From positions 1 to 22,714 of the IMG/VR virus record IMGVR_UViG_3300006810_000431: a DNA stretch of 22,714 nt. One strand, 5' to 3'. Shown here one piece after another: positions 15,765-21,944 of this stretch. Both the position numbers and the translations under genes were made by a program. Within the stretch, counting starts at the first letter, position 1, and every line of letters starts with the position of its first letter. The DNA is from a virus. Below the pieces are notes generated by a model. It ran no database searches and was not told the DNA's origin. It saw only the letters and a list, made by a program, of their open reading frames with translations.

Positions 15765-15793
15765 TTAACAAATTATAGACCCCTCGCTATAAT
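15765..15793 (+). promoter_or_regulatory. Strong sigma70-type promoter before the fibre gene
   Basis: TTAACA (15765-15770; 5 of 6 to TTGACA), a spacer of exactly 17 bases, and TATAAT (15788-15793; perfect consensus). The expected start of transcription is near 15800, six bases before the ATG at 15806, so the mRNA would be almost leaderless. This is the best promoter match I see in the window. Confidence 0.75.
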
Positions 15794-15805
15794 ATATTTA
15801 TTATT

Positions 15806-16822
15806 ATGGCTACAACTATATTTAAACCAAATACTAAGGCAAAATCAGCAGAGGTTAATGCTAATTTCTATGAAGTTGCGGGTGATAGATTGGTTGGGCT
15901 TGATTTAACTGCTAATGATGGTTCTTTAAAGAGTGAGTTTAATATAGGCGACTTAACCGCTATAACTAATGGCTCGCTTGTTAATGATATTTTACTTAGA
16001 GAAGGTGGCGTTATTAAGATTTATAATGCTTCTGGTACTTTGCTAAAAACAGTTAGCCTAGATGAAGCCACCACCACACAAAGAGGTCAAGTTTACCTAA
16101 ATAAACAAATCACAGTATCAAATAATGCTACAGATTCAGATCACGATATGGATTTTACTGATGGCGTTTTTCAATTTGACGATGGTTCAGGTCAAGCGGT
16201 TGCAACTGCTATGACTAAACGATTAGATGCTAACTGGGTTGCAGGAAATAATCAAGGAGGGTTAGATACTGGATCGGTCGCAGTAGATACAACTTATCAT
16301 TTATTTGCAATCTATAATCCCTCAACCTCAACAGCAGACTTTTTATTTTCAGCTTCTTTAAGCCCCACCTTGCCTAGTGGCTATACTAAGAAGAAAAGAA
16401 TTGCAAGCTTGCTAACAGATGGAGCAGGAAATATTAGAAATGGTACTTTTACTTTCAATAAAGATGGCAGTTATAGGTTTGAGTTGAGTTCTCAAGTTAC
16501 AGAGCTTAGTGGAAATTTTGTTGATGATCCAACTTTTTTAATATCTTCACCTCCTTTATGTTATGCGATATTATCGTTGCAGATGGATGCAAGTTCGGGT
16601 GGGAAGGTTAATTTTATTTCTAATGTCGTAGGCAATAACAACTTTTTTTCACTTAGAAATAACTGGAATTCTGGCGGTTGGTCAGGTGGTTATAATAACG
16701 CTCAAATAGGAATATTGGTTGACTCAAACTCTAATATAAAAGTTGATAATGTGCCTATTACTGGTCAAGGTACACCATCAGGTGAAATAGTTACTCAAGG
16801 TTGGATTGACAATAATTTATAA
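15806..16822 (+). CDS. Tail fibre / receptor-binding protein
   Basis: A 338-residue protein. The N-terminal ~100 residues (MATTIFKPNTKAKSAEVNANF, then LDEATTTQRGQVYL) are the attachment part typical of fibres. Residues ~100-215 contain a motif recurring in many phage fibres: MTKRLDANWVAGNNQGGLDTG, then TYHLFAIYNPSTSTADFLFS, then LPSGYTKKKRIASLLTDG. A Gly/Asn-rich C-terminal region (about 215-338) would form the tip; receptor specificity usually lies there. The gene has its own strong promoter almost touching its start codon and no Shine-Dalgarno, so its expression is probably independent of the late operon upstream. Confidence 0.8.
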   Translation: MATTIFKPNTKAKSAEVNANFYEVAGDRLVGLDLTANDGSLKSEFNIGDLTAITNGSLVNDILLREGGVIKIYNASGTLLKTVSLDEATTTQRGQVYLNKQITVSNNATDSDHDMDFTDGVFQFDDGSGQAVATAMTKRLDANWVAGNNQGGLDTGSVAVDTTYHLFAIYNPSTSTADFLFSASLSPTLPSGYTKKKRIASLLTDGAGNIRNGTFTFNKDGSYRFELSSQVTELSGNFVDDPTFLISSPPLCYAILSLQMDASSGGKVNFISNVVGNNNFFSLRNNWNSGGWSGGYNNAQIGILVDSNSNIKVDNVPITGQGTPSGEIVTQGWIDNNL

Positions 16823-16837
16823 TAAATAATTAAGAAG

Positions 16838-17365
16838 ATGACAATATACTTAAAACATAAAACAACAGGTGAGATAATAGAGCAACAGGTAACTTTTTTG
16901 CAACTTAGCAAAAACATAAGAGATCAATATAACGAAGCAACGCAAGAAGAGGTTTCTTCTTCTTTACTGTCAAAAGCAATTAATGACAAATTAAACGAGC
17001 TTGAAACTTACTACAATTCACAAGAAGCAAGACTTGTTAAGGTATCGGGACACACCATTATTAATAGCTTTGATTTTAGGGCTTTAATGGATGAGCAAAA
17101 AGATAGGTTTAGAGAAAAAATTGATCTTGGATTAATTACAGAAGATAAGGCTATTTTTAATTATAGATATAATGGAAGCGGAATTATTCCTATTAATTAT
17201 CAGCAATTAAGGATGCTTGGCGTTGGCTTAAAAGATCTTGCTAGTGCTAATTTTACTATAAAGCAAGGCCACAGAGAGGCTATTAGATCGCTGCAATCTG
17301 TTAGTGAGGTTGAAGCTTATAATGTGGAGTCTGACTTTATTATTAATCAGGAATATAGTTTATAA
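16838..17365 (+). CDS. Fibre-associated protein, DUF4376-like (putative fibre assembly)
   Basis: A 175-residue protein directly after the fibre gene. The C-terminal ~110 residues (a helix, LVKVSGHTIINSFDFRALMDEQKDRF, then INYQQLRMLGVGLKDL and a final helix AIRSLQSVSEVEAYNV) follow the layout of DUF4376-like domains found in fibre tips and fibre assembly proteins: v-x-G-x-x-f-d strand, helix, ls-x-x-e-l segment, helix. The N-terminal ~50 residues begin with short strands (TIYLKHKTTGEIIEQQV). The function is inferred from place and pattern only. An AAGAAG sequence touches the ATG; no good Shine-Dalgarno is present. Confidence 0.6.
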   Translation: MTIYLKHKTTGEIIEQQVTFLQLSKNIRDQYNEATQEEVSSSLLSKAINDKLNELETYYNSQEARLVKVSGHTIINSFDFRALMDEQKDRFREKIDLGLITEDKAIFNYRYNGSGIIPINYQQLRMLGVGLKDLASANFTIKQGHREAIRSLQSVSEVEAYNVESDFIINQEYSL

Positions 17366-17384
17366 GAATTTAATTAATAAAAAA

Positions 17385-17750
17385 ATGAGTATATTAGGAA
17401 ATATTATCAGAGGAAAAGTAGAAGCTATTTTGGATAGTGACTCCGATTACACTGTAAATAAAATGACCGCAACCAAAAGATTTGTTGCTGGTGTTAATAG
17501 GGAAACCTTAGCAACAAATAAATCTATTGTTGCTACTGATGTTCAGGATCATTATTTAGATGCAGATGGTGCTGATAGAGATGTTACTTTATTTGCCAGT
17601 CCTAATACTGGCGATTATTTCTTATTCAAAAATATAGGATCAGCGAACAATCTGATTATTAAAAATAATGCAGGAACAGAAATAGTAACTGTAGCACCTA
17701 ATGTTGCTGTTGCTGTTGAATATGATGGCACTGAATGGCAATTAATATAA
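17385..17750 (+). CDS. Small fibre/tail-tip protein with a beta C-terminal domain
   Basis: A 121-residue protein; I chose ATG 17385 (MSILGNIIRGKVEAILD), because the in-frame codons before it run in the shadow of the previous gene. The C-terminal ~65 residues (LDADGADRDVTLFASPNTGDYFLFKN, cut here) followed by LIIKNNAGTEIVTVAPNVAV and GTEWQLI form a small beta domain that is common at the ends of phage fibres and tip proteins. The N-terminal ~45 residues could attach it to the fibre. The leader is AT-rich (TTAATTAATAAAAAA before ATG). Confidence 0.6.
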   Translation: MSILGNIIRGKVEAILDSDSDYTVNKMTATKRFVAGVNRETLATNKSIVATDVQDHYLDADGADRDVTLFASPNTGDYFLFKNIGSANNLIIKNNAGTEIVTVAPNVAVAVEYDGTEWQLI

Positions 17751-17753
17751 GTT

Positions 17754-18383
17754 ATGACTTCCAAACAAGTTAAAATAAATCAAAAGATAAAGGATCTACA
17801 AGCTAAGGTTAATAAGCTTGATCGTGATAAAATACATCTTCTATTCTTTGAATATCATTTAAGTTTAAGAAACTTATATCACAGCCCATTGCTTTTTATC
17901 TCAACCAAGCCTTTTGCATTTATTACCGATACCAAACCTATAGATCATGTTTGCCATATATCAAGGTTCGATTTAGATGACACAATTAAGAAATTTAAGA
18001 AGAAGGATGTTTATAACGCCAAAATATTTGAAGCTAATGTCAAAAGGGGCATGGAAGAAAATTGGCTTACTGACAGGCTAAAAAATATTGATGGCAAGGT
18101 TTATATTGCCACCCTTGACAAAGTTGACAAAAAGAAAGCTTGGGAGTTTGAACAAAAATATAAAGGACAGCCATATTCAAAGAATGGTGCTTTATTTGCT
18201 GGCTTAGATTTACCCTTCCTGCGGCCTTCAAACGGCAGTCATTTTTGTTCTTGGTTAGTTGGTAAGTTTTTGTCAGATCAGGGTTATTTTGAGGGCAATA
18301 CTTCTGAATTAGTACCCTATGATCTATTTTATAATTTTTTAGGCAGAACCAAACTATTTTTTGATTCAAAGGATTATGATTAA
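17754..18383 (+). CDS. Papain-like cysteine hydrolase, permuted NlpC/P60 (YiiX/DUF830-like) type
   Basis: A 209-residue protein. A short N-terminal coiled coil (about 5-28) precedes a domain with IDHVCHIS (His65) and, 100 residues later, SHFCSWLVGKFL (Cys165). In the YiiX/DUF830 permuted papain fold the His strand comes first and the Cys helix (FCS-x-L) last, as here; in ordinary NlpC/P60 proteins the order is reversed. Expected chemistry is amide or ester hydrolysis with Cys and His. No signal peptide is visible, so it acts in the cytoplasm or as part of the virion. It lies 3 bases after the fibre cassette and overlaps the next gene by 8 bases. Confidence 0.6.
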   Translation: MTSKQVKINQKIKDLQAKVNKLDRDKIHLLFFEYHLSLRNLYHSPLLFISTKPFAFITDTKPIDHVCHISRFDLDDTIKKFKKKDVYNAKIFEANVKRGMEENWLTDRLKNIDGKVYIATLDKVDKKKAWEFEQKYKGQPYSKNGALFAGLDLPFLRPSNGSHFCSWLVGKFLSDQGYFEGNTSELVPYDLFYNFLGRTKLFFDSKDYD

Positions 18384-18981
18384 GAACTATAAAAAAGAAT
18401 GTACATTAATAGCTTTTATTTTCCTGCTTTTCTGTGTAGCAATATTAGGAGTAAGATACAAGAGCTATTATGATATAAATTATTTTAATAGCAGAATAAT
18501 TGCCAAAACGGCAGAGGAGCTAAAAACATGCAAAGATGATTATTATATAAGCTACATCTCTTTTAAAGATTCTTTCTTCAAGAAAGAGTTAAAAATCATT
18601 GATGAGATAAAGACAATTAAAAATGCACAGGGTCATTATGAGACTGTGAGTGTTAAATTTAGAAATAAGAGCTGGGGCAAAAGATTCGTTGTTGACCAAA
18701 AAACTTATAACTTGATTAGCAAATCAGTTGCTAATCCAATTTACATGAAAGATTTGTCAAATATTAAGGATTTCCCGCTTGTCAAAAAAATAGTAGCACA
18801 ATCACACAAAAAGCCGGTCAAAGCTGGATTGGTAGCAGTGAAGCATTATTTTAATATAGTTTATATTTTTATCATAACAAACACCAACAAAAATAATATG
18901 CAGTGTAGCGAAGGAGAGTTTAAAAATATTTTATCAAATATGTATAACTACACAAAGCAACTAAACAAGGGTTTATTTTAG
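18376..18981 (+). CDS. Membrane-anchored hypothetical protein
   Basis: A 201-residue protein that I do not recognise. ATG at 18376 is preferred to a TTG 15 bases earlier. A positive N-terminus (MIKNYKKE) and one hydrophobic segment (about 9-27) suggest an inner-membrane anchor with the rest in the periplasm. The rest is Lys-rich with strands (ISYISFKDSFF, HYETVSVKF, FNIVYIFIIT) and a helix near the C-terminus. No catalytic motif is seen. It starts inside the end of the papain-like gene, and its stop is immediately followed by the next ATG, so the three are likely translated together. Confidence 0.55.
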   Translation: MIKNYKKECTLIAFIFLLFCVAILGVRYKSYYDINYFNSRIIAKTAEELKTCKDDYYISYISFKDSFFKKELKIIDEIKTIKNAQGHYETVSVKFRNKSWGKRFVVDQKTYNLISKSVANPIYMKDLSNIKDFPLVKKIVAQSHKKPVKAGLVAVKHYFNIVYIFIITNTNKNNMQCSEGEFKNILSNMYNYTKQLNKGLF

Positions 18982-19275
18982 ATGATGGATATTTTTAACT
19001 TTTTTTTAGAAAATAGCTCGCTTTGTATTCTGGCTTTCTTTGGCTTTTTAGCATTTTACAAAGGAGTACCATTTTTAATAAAGCGAAACGAGGAAAGGCA
19101 CGACATGGCAGAGAAGAAGCTAGATGAAATAGAAGATAAGCTAAAACATAGTATAGCAGAATTAGAGAAGAAGCTAGAATCAGTTAAAAAACATGATTAC
19201 AACAACTCTAAAATGCAAGTTGATATGCTATTAAAGATTCAAGAGGAATTAGACGAAATATCACAAAAGAAATGA
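18982..19275 (+). CDS. Small membrane protein with a coiled coil (holin-like or accessory)
   Basis: 97 residues: one hydrophobic segment (about 14-33, LCILAFFGFLAFYKGVPFLI) after an acidic N-terminus, then KRNEER and a long charged coiled coil (about 40-75), ending EISQKK. By the positive-inside rule, the coiled coil would face the cytoplasm, the opposite of an i-spanin. It could be a holin-like protein or a membrane partner of the neighbouring genes. ATG 18982 directly follows the previous TAG; a second ATG follows 3 bases on. The stop overlaps the next start (ATGA). Confidence 0.5.
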   Translation: MMDIFNFFLENSSLCILAFFGFLAFYKGVPFLIKRNEERHDMAEKKLDEIEDKLKHSIAELEKKLESVKKHDYNNSKMQVDMLLKIQEELDEISQKK

Positions 19276-19796
19276 TTAAATATTTATTAGCCTTAACTCT
19301 GTTTTTTAACATCAATTATGCTTTTGCTAAGCTGAGTATAGGATTATCAAGCACTTACACCAATATAAATGACCCCATATTTAATTATGTTGATAAACCT
19401 AATTTTAGCCTAAGTGTTGGATCTACTGCTAATTATAATGATTATTTATTTACTGTATCTACTAATAGATTATTAAATCAGGTCAATAAATTTACTGTAA
19501 AGAATAATAATAATTTGAGATTTAGAAACGAAAATAAGATAATAACCGATACTTTGCAGATAGGTTTAAAAAGGCAATTTACGCCAACTGTATTTTTGAG
19601 TAATGTTAGCATTAAGAAGAAATTATATTTTAATGATAATTTAGAAGGATTAGAAAAAAAGACTAGTTGGGTTTATGGCATTGGGCTTTTGCACTTCTTT
19701 AATGAGAGCAGTAATGTAAATCTTAATTTAATCATGCCAAATACAGAGCTTGATCTTGAGGGTGGTTTTAGTGTTGGGGTTAATTATTTACTATGA
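19272..19796 (+). CDS. Secreted outer-membrane barrel-like protein (possible Lom-type)
   Basis: 174 residues. There is a clear signal peptide: MIKYLLALTLFFNINYAFA with likely cleavage after A19 (A-F-A). The mature part has alternating polar/hydrophobic strands (KLSIGLSSTYTNI; NFSLSVGSTANYN; YLFTVSTNRLL; DTLQIGLKRQF; VFLSNVSIKKKLYF; WVYGIGLLHFF; SNVNLNLIMP; FSVGVNYLL), roughly eight or more, as in small outer-membrane barrels. The C-terminal residue is Leu, not the usual Phe/Trp. Phage-borne outer-membrane proteins (lambda Lom is the known example) alter the infected cell's surface or block superinfection; that role here is inference. Confidence 0.55.
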   Translation: MIKYLLALTLFFNINYAFAKLSIGLSSTYTNINDPIFNYVDKPNFSLSVGSTANYNDYLFTVSTNRLLNQVNKFTVKNNNNLRFRNENKIITDTLQIGLKRQFTPTVFLSNVSIKKKLYFNDNLEGLEKKTSWVYGIGLLHFFNESSNVNLNLIMPNTELDLEGGFSVGVNYLL

Positions 19797-19921
19797 TGGG
19801 TAAAACTTTAATAAGAATAATAGAGATAGGGGCTGACTATTTAGATAAACACCCTTTTCAAGCTAGAATGTTAATATTTGGCCTATTGGTGAACTTAATT
19901 ATATATAATATAAAGCTATGA
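19793..19921 (+). CDS. Tiny membrane protein, 42 residues
   Basis: A very short ORF that starts MMGKTLIRIIEIGADYL and ends LLVNLIIYNIKL. It overlaps the gene before by 4 bases (ATGA) and the gene after by 4 bases (ATGA), a coupling pattern that strongly suggests real translation. One hydrophobic segment (about 26-40) would span the membrane. Function unknown; the neighbours are membrane and lysis genes. Confidence 0.55.
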   Translation: MMGKTLIRIIEIGADYLDKHPFQARMLIFGLLVNLIIYNIKL

Positions 19922-20166
19922 ATAAATTTGTAAAAAAAGTCATAACTGGTTTTACGGGTGATATATCTTCAAAGAGAATTGCTGGATTAATTCTGATTAG
20001 TGCTGCTCTAGGGATTAAACTGTGTCTCGCTTGGTATGGTGCAAAAGTTAGACTAGTTGAACATTTTACCATCTTTGACAAAATAGATAATTCAACAAAT
20101 ATCTTGCTATATGTTGGTGCTGCTCTTTTGGGTGGTGGTTTAGTAGAATTTTTGGGGAGGAAATAA
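19918..20166 (+). CDS. Putative holin, two transmembrane segments
   Basis: 82 residues with a positive N-terminus (MNKFVKKVITGF), GDISSKRIAGLILISAALGIKLCL as first membrane segment and ILLYVGAALLGGGLVEF as second, then a short basic end (LGRK). This small two-helix layout is usual for class II-type holins or related phage membrane proteins, and the SSKR-x-x-G motif occurs in such small phage proteins. It lies in the membrane gene cluster, about 1.8 kb before the endolysin; another candidate holin (21597) is closer, so which one acts as the holin is open. Confidence 0.5.
   Translation: MNKFVKKVITGFTGDISSKRIAGLILISAALGIKLCLAWYGAKVRLVEHFTIFDKIDNSTNILLYVGAALLGGGLVEFLGRK
20156..20160 (+). promoter_or_regulatory. 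Shine-Dalgarno GGAGG before the LamG-like gene
   Basis: GGAGG ends 6 bases before the ATG at 20167. It is among the best ribosome binding sites in the window and fixes the start of the lectin-like gene. Confidence 0.7.
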
Positions 20167-20886
20167 ATGAGAAGAAAAATAACAACACCTACTCCAATAA
20201 TTATTCCTAATGGTCGTTTATGGTTAGATGCTAATAATGCTGATTCTATTGATGCAACAGGCAATAATCTAAATAAATGGAGCTGCTCTTTTGGTACTAA
20301 CAATTATGCAGAAGAATTGATTGGTGTAGCTAGGCCACAAACAGGAATAAGAACACAAAATAGTTTAAATGTTATAGATTTTGACGGCTCTTCACAATAT
20401 TTAAATTTCTCAAGTGATACTGTGCTAAATGAGCCTTATACTTCTTTTGTAGTTTCAAAATCAGATATAGGAACACAAACACAACAATATCTCATAGGAA
20501 GGCAATCAGGTGGAGTTTCTGGCACTTTTTTCGTTAGGCTCTTAAATGGCAAAAATCAACAAGTATGCAGAGCAACTACTCAAGATAGCATAACATCTGC
20601 AACAAATACATCTGGTACTCAACCTTTCGTTGTAACTTCTCAAGTAAAAGAGGGAGAGTTTACAAAAGTTAAGCATAATAATAATCCTTTTCAATTAGCC
20701 TATTCTACTTTAATTGGAGCTAATAATTCACCCGGAATTCCTGCCACAATAGCAAAAAGACCAGATCAGTCCAGTTCTTTTTTAGATGGTTTTATTGCTG
20801 AAATAATTATTTATAGTAGAGTTTTAAACAACAATGAAGTTAATGCAATCTTAGATTACTTAAATAAAAAATGGAACATTTACTAA
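20167..20886 (+). CDS. LamG / concanavalin-like lectin domain protein
   Basis: 239 residues. The whole protein fits one LamG/concanavalin A-like beta-sandwich: an N-terminal GRLWLDANNADSI strand, NVIDFDGSSQYLNF, TSFVVSKSD, a middle QYLIGRQSGG strand, and the C-terminal FLDGFIAEIIIYSRVLNNNEV with YLNKKWNIY. These domains bind sugars in phage tail and fibre proteins and in surface proteins. No signal peptide is seen, so it is probably a virion part, although it lies among membrane and lysis genes rather than with the fibres. The last base of its stop is the A of the next ATG (TAATG). Confidence 0.75.
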   Translation: MRRKITTPTPIIIPNGRLWLDANNADSIDATGNNLNKWSCSFGTNNYAEELIGVARPQTGIRTQNSLNVIDFDGSSQYLNFSSDTVLNEPYTSFVVSKSDIGTQTQQYLIGRQSGGVSGTFFVRLLNGKNQQVCRATTQDSITSATNTSGTQPFVVTSQVKEGEFTKVKHNNNPFQLAYSTLIGANNSPGIPATIAKRPDQSSSFLDGFIAEIIIYSRVLNNNEVNAILDYLNKKWNIY

Positions 20887-21269
20887 TGAAATATTATATA
20901 TTCAAAGAATATCAAGAGGCTCTTATAAATTTAATAGTAGATTCAATGCTATGGATAAAGGAAGAAAAAAGATTAAACAAAGACTCTTATGTTGAAAGAT
21001 TAATTGGTATTAATAATTACAACGAATTGATGCCAAAGTTTGAAGCCTACCAGAAAGGGCAATTAACTGATGAGGAGGTTTTATCTTACTACTCAAAATA
21101 TAAAGATTCTGTCAAAGGAAAATGGGCTGAAATAAAACAAATAGATAACCCAGACCACGAGTATTTTAATTTTTATTGTTACCCTGTATTTCAACCACCA
21201 AGAGAAGGTTTAATTTACATAGAAAATGATGGAACTTTGTTTTTAGTGGAAGATGAAGAAAATATTTAA
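20886..21269 (+). CDS. Hypothetical protein, 127 residues
   Basis: Unrecognised soluble protein. ATG 20886 (MKYYIFKEYQEALINLI) is chosen because it overlaps the previous stop by 1 base; an ATG 15 bases earlier would overlap the lectin gene more. N-terminal helices rich in Lys/Glu (to about residue 80) are followed by an aromatic section (HEYFNFYCYPVFQPPREGLIY) and an acidic C-terminus (FLVEDEENI). There is no membrane segment. The end overlaps the i-spanin start by 17 bases. The location between the lectin and the spanins does not give a function. Confidence 0.55.
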   Translation: MKYYIFKEYQEALINLIVDSMLWIKEEKRLNKDSYVERLIGINNYNELMPKFEAYQKGQLTDEEVLSYYSKYKDSVKGKWAEIKQIDNPDHEYFNFYCYPVFQPPREGLIYIENDGTLFLVEDEENI

Positions 21270-21447
21270 AAATTTTAGTTTGATTATAATTGCAACCATT
21301 GCAGCTTTTTTTTATGGTAGGCAACAAAAGAAACTAGAAAATGAAAAAAAGAAAAATGAGAGTTTGGCAAAAGATATTCAAGAAACAAGGGAAGCTAAAA
21401 AAGATATTGCTAGGCGTAGTCGTGATGATAAACTTGATCTCTTGTAG
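21253..21447 (+). CDS. Inner-membrane spanin (i-spanin, Rz-like)
   Basis: 64 residues: basic N-terminus (MKKIFKNF), one membrane segment (about 8-21, SLIIIATIAAFFYG), then a charged coiled coil (QQKKLENEKKKNESLAKDIQ on) to the C-terminus. Positive-inside orientation puts the coil in the periplasm, as in Rz. It is short for an i-spanin but has the family's layout. The o-spanin gene starts within it in the +1 frame, and the spanin pair stands before the holin and endolysin. Role: fusing inner and outer membranes at the last step of lysis in Gram-negative hosts. Confidence 0.7.
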   Translation: MKKIFKNFSLIIIATIAAFFYGRQQKKLENEKKKNESLAKDIQETREAKKDIARRSRDDKLDLL

Positions 21448-21610
21448 ACAAAAAGAATATGTCTTTGTTGACAATGTTAAAATATGGGGTCAAGTAATTT
21501 GCCTTAATGATGAAGAAAAGAAGGTTGTTAGCGACAAGAACTTAGATTATTTTATTTTACATAATTATAAATTAACTGGAAAAATGGAGGGTAACTGTGA
21601 CACAAAATAA
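21341..21610 (+). CDS. Outer-membrane lipoprotein spanin (o-spanin, Rz1-like), nested start
   Basis: 89 residues from ATG 21341 (another ATG at 21356 is possible). A basic stretch is followed by a hydrophobic segment and a lipobox, ILLGVVVMINLISC (Cys35), so the mature lipoprotein is ~55 residues. It ends VSDKNLDYFILHNYKLTGK with a final Cys, like the S-x-x-T-x-x-x-I-L-x-H-N...C end seen in some phage o-spanins. It overlaps the i-spanin in another frame: the i-spanin TAG begins within the lipobox Cys codon. This is the classic nested Rz/Rz1 arrangement. Confidence 0.7.
   Translation: MKKRKMRVWQKIFKKQGKLKKILLGVVVMINLISCRQKEYVFVDNVKIWGQVICLNDEEKKVVSDKNLDYFILHNYKLTGKMEGNCDTK
21586..21590 (+). 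promoter_or_regulatory. Shine-Dalgarno GGAGG supporting a GTG start at 21597
   Basis: GGAGG ends 6 bases before GTG 21597. It lies inside the o-spanin gene and makes the unusual GTG the credible start of the next membrane protein. Confidence 0.7.
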
Positions 21611-21944
21611 TAATGAAGACGCAATTGTAATCAAAAGATCAAAGCTAAAAGAATTAGCTGCCAAAGGTCTTAGACTTACTTTTAAAGTTTATGACGAGGT
21701 TTATAAATTAACTGTTGTTTGGCGTTTCTTAATACCTAGCAGCTCAACATTTAGGAAGTTATTAGATGATCCGGCAGTAGCTCTTTTCTTTAACACTGTG
21801 TTGCTTGCTTTCTTTGGTAAATTGTTCGGAGGTCTGATCGGGCAAATAGCACTATATGCAGTTATATTAAATATCTTTGGTTTTTTGTTTATGAAGATGG
21901 AGTGGTATGAGAAACTAATTAAAGACATCGAGGAGGAAAAATGA
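21597..21944 (+). CDS. Membrane protein next to the endolysin, holin candidate
   Basis: 115 residues with a GTG start set by a strong ribosome binding site, overlapping the o-spanin end by 14 bases. The N-terminal 55 residues are soluble and basic (MTQNNNEDAIVIKRSKLKELA). The region ~60-100 is hydrophobic with two likely membrane segments (VALFFNTVLLAFFGKLF and IGQIALYAVILNIFGFLF). The C-terminus is acidic/basic (WYEKLIKDIEEEK). Its location between the spanins and the lysozyme, and its coupling by ATGA to the lysozyme, make it the best holin candidate by context. Confidence 0.55.
   Translation: MTQNNNEDAIVIKRSKLKELAAKGLRLTFKVYDEVYKLTVVWRFLIPSSSTFRKLLDDPAVALFFNTVLLAFFGKLFGGLIGQIALYAVILNIFGFLFMKMEWYEKLIKDIEEEK
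21931..21936 (+). promoter_or_regulatory. Perfect Shine-Dalgarno AGGAGG before the endolysin
   Basis: AGGAGG is 4 bases before ATG 21941 and 10 bases before the in-frame ATG 21947. Either start is possible; they differ by two residues (MIM...). Confidence 0.75.

Noticed and set aside
15772-15777. - strand TATAAT within the fibre promoter spacer
   Set aside because: No acceptable -35 box at 16-18 bases on the - strand, and no - strand gene downstream.
17304-17384. Upstream extension of the small fibre protein (27 residues with a hydrophobic look)
   Set aside because: It is the shadow of the preceding gene; the hydrophobic stretch is not a real membrane segment. ATG 17385 is the better start.
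19899-20303. 134-codon - strand ORF opposite the holin-like and lectin genes
   Set aside because: It overlaps two supported + strand genes that have coupled starts and a strong Shine-Dalgarno; it has no recognisable domain.
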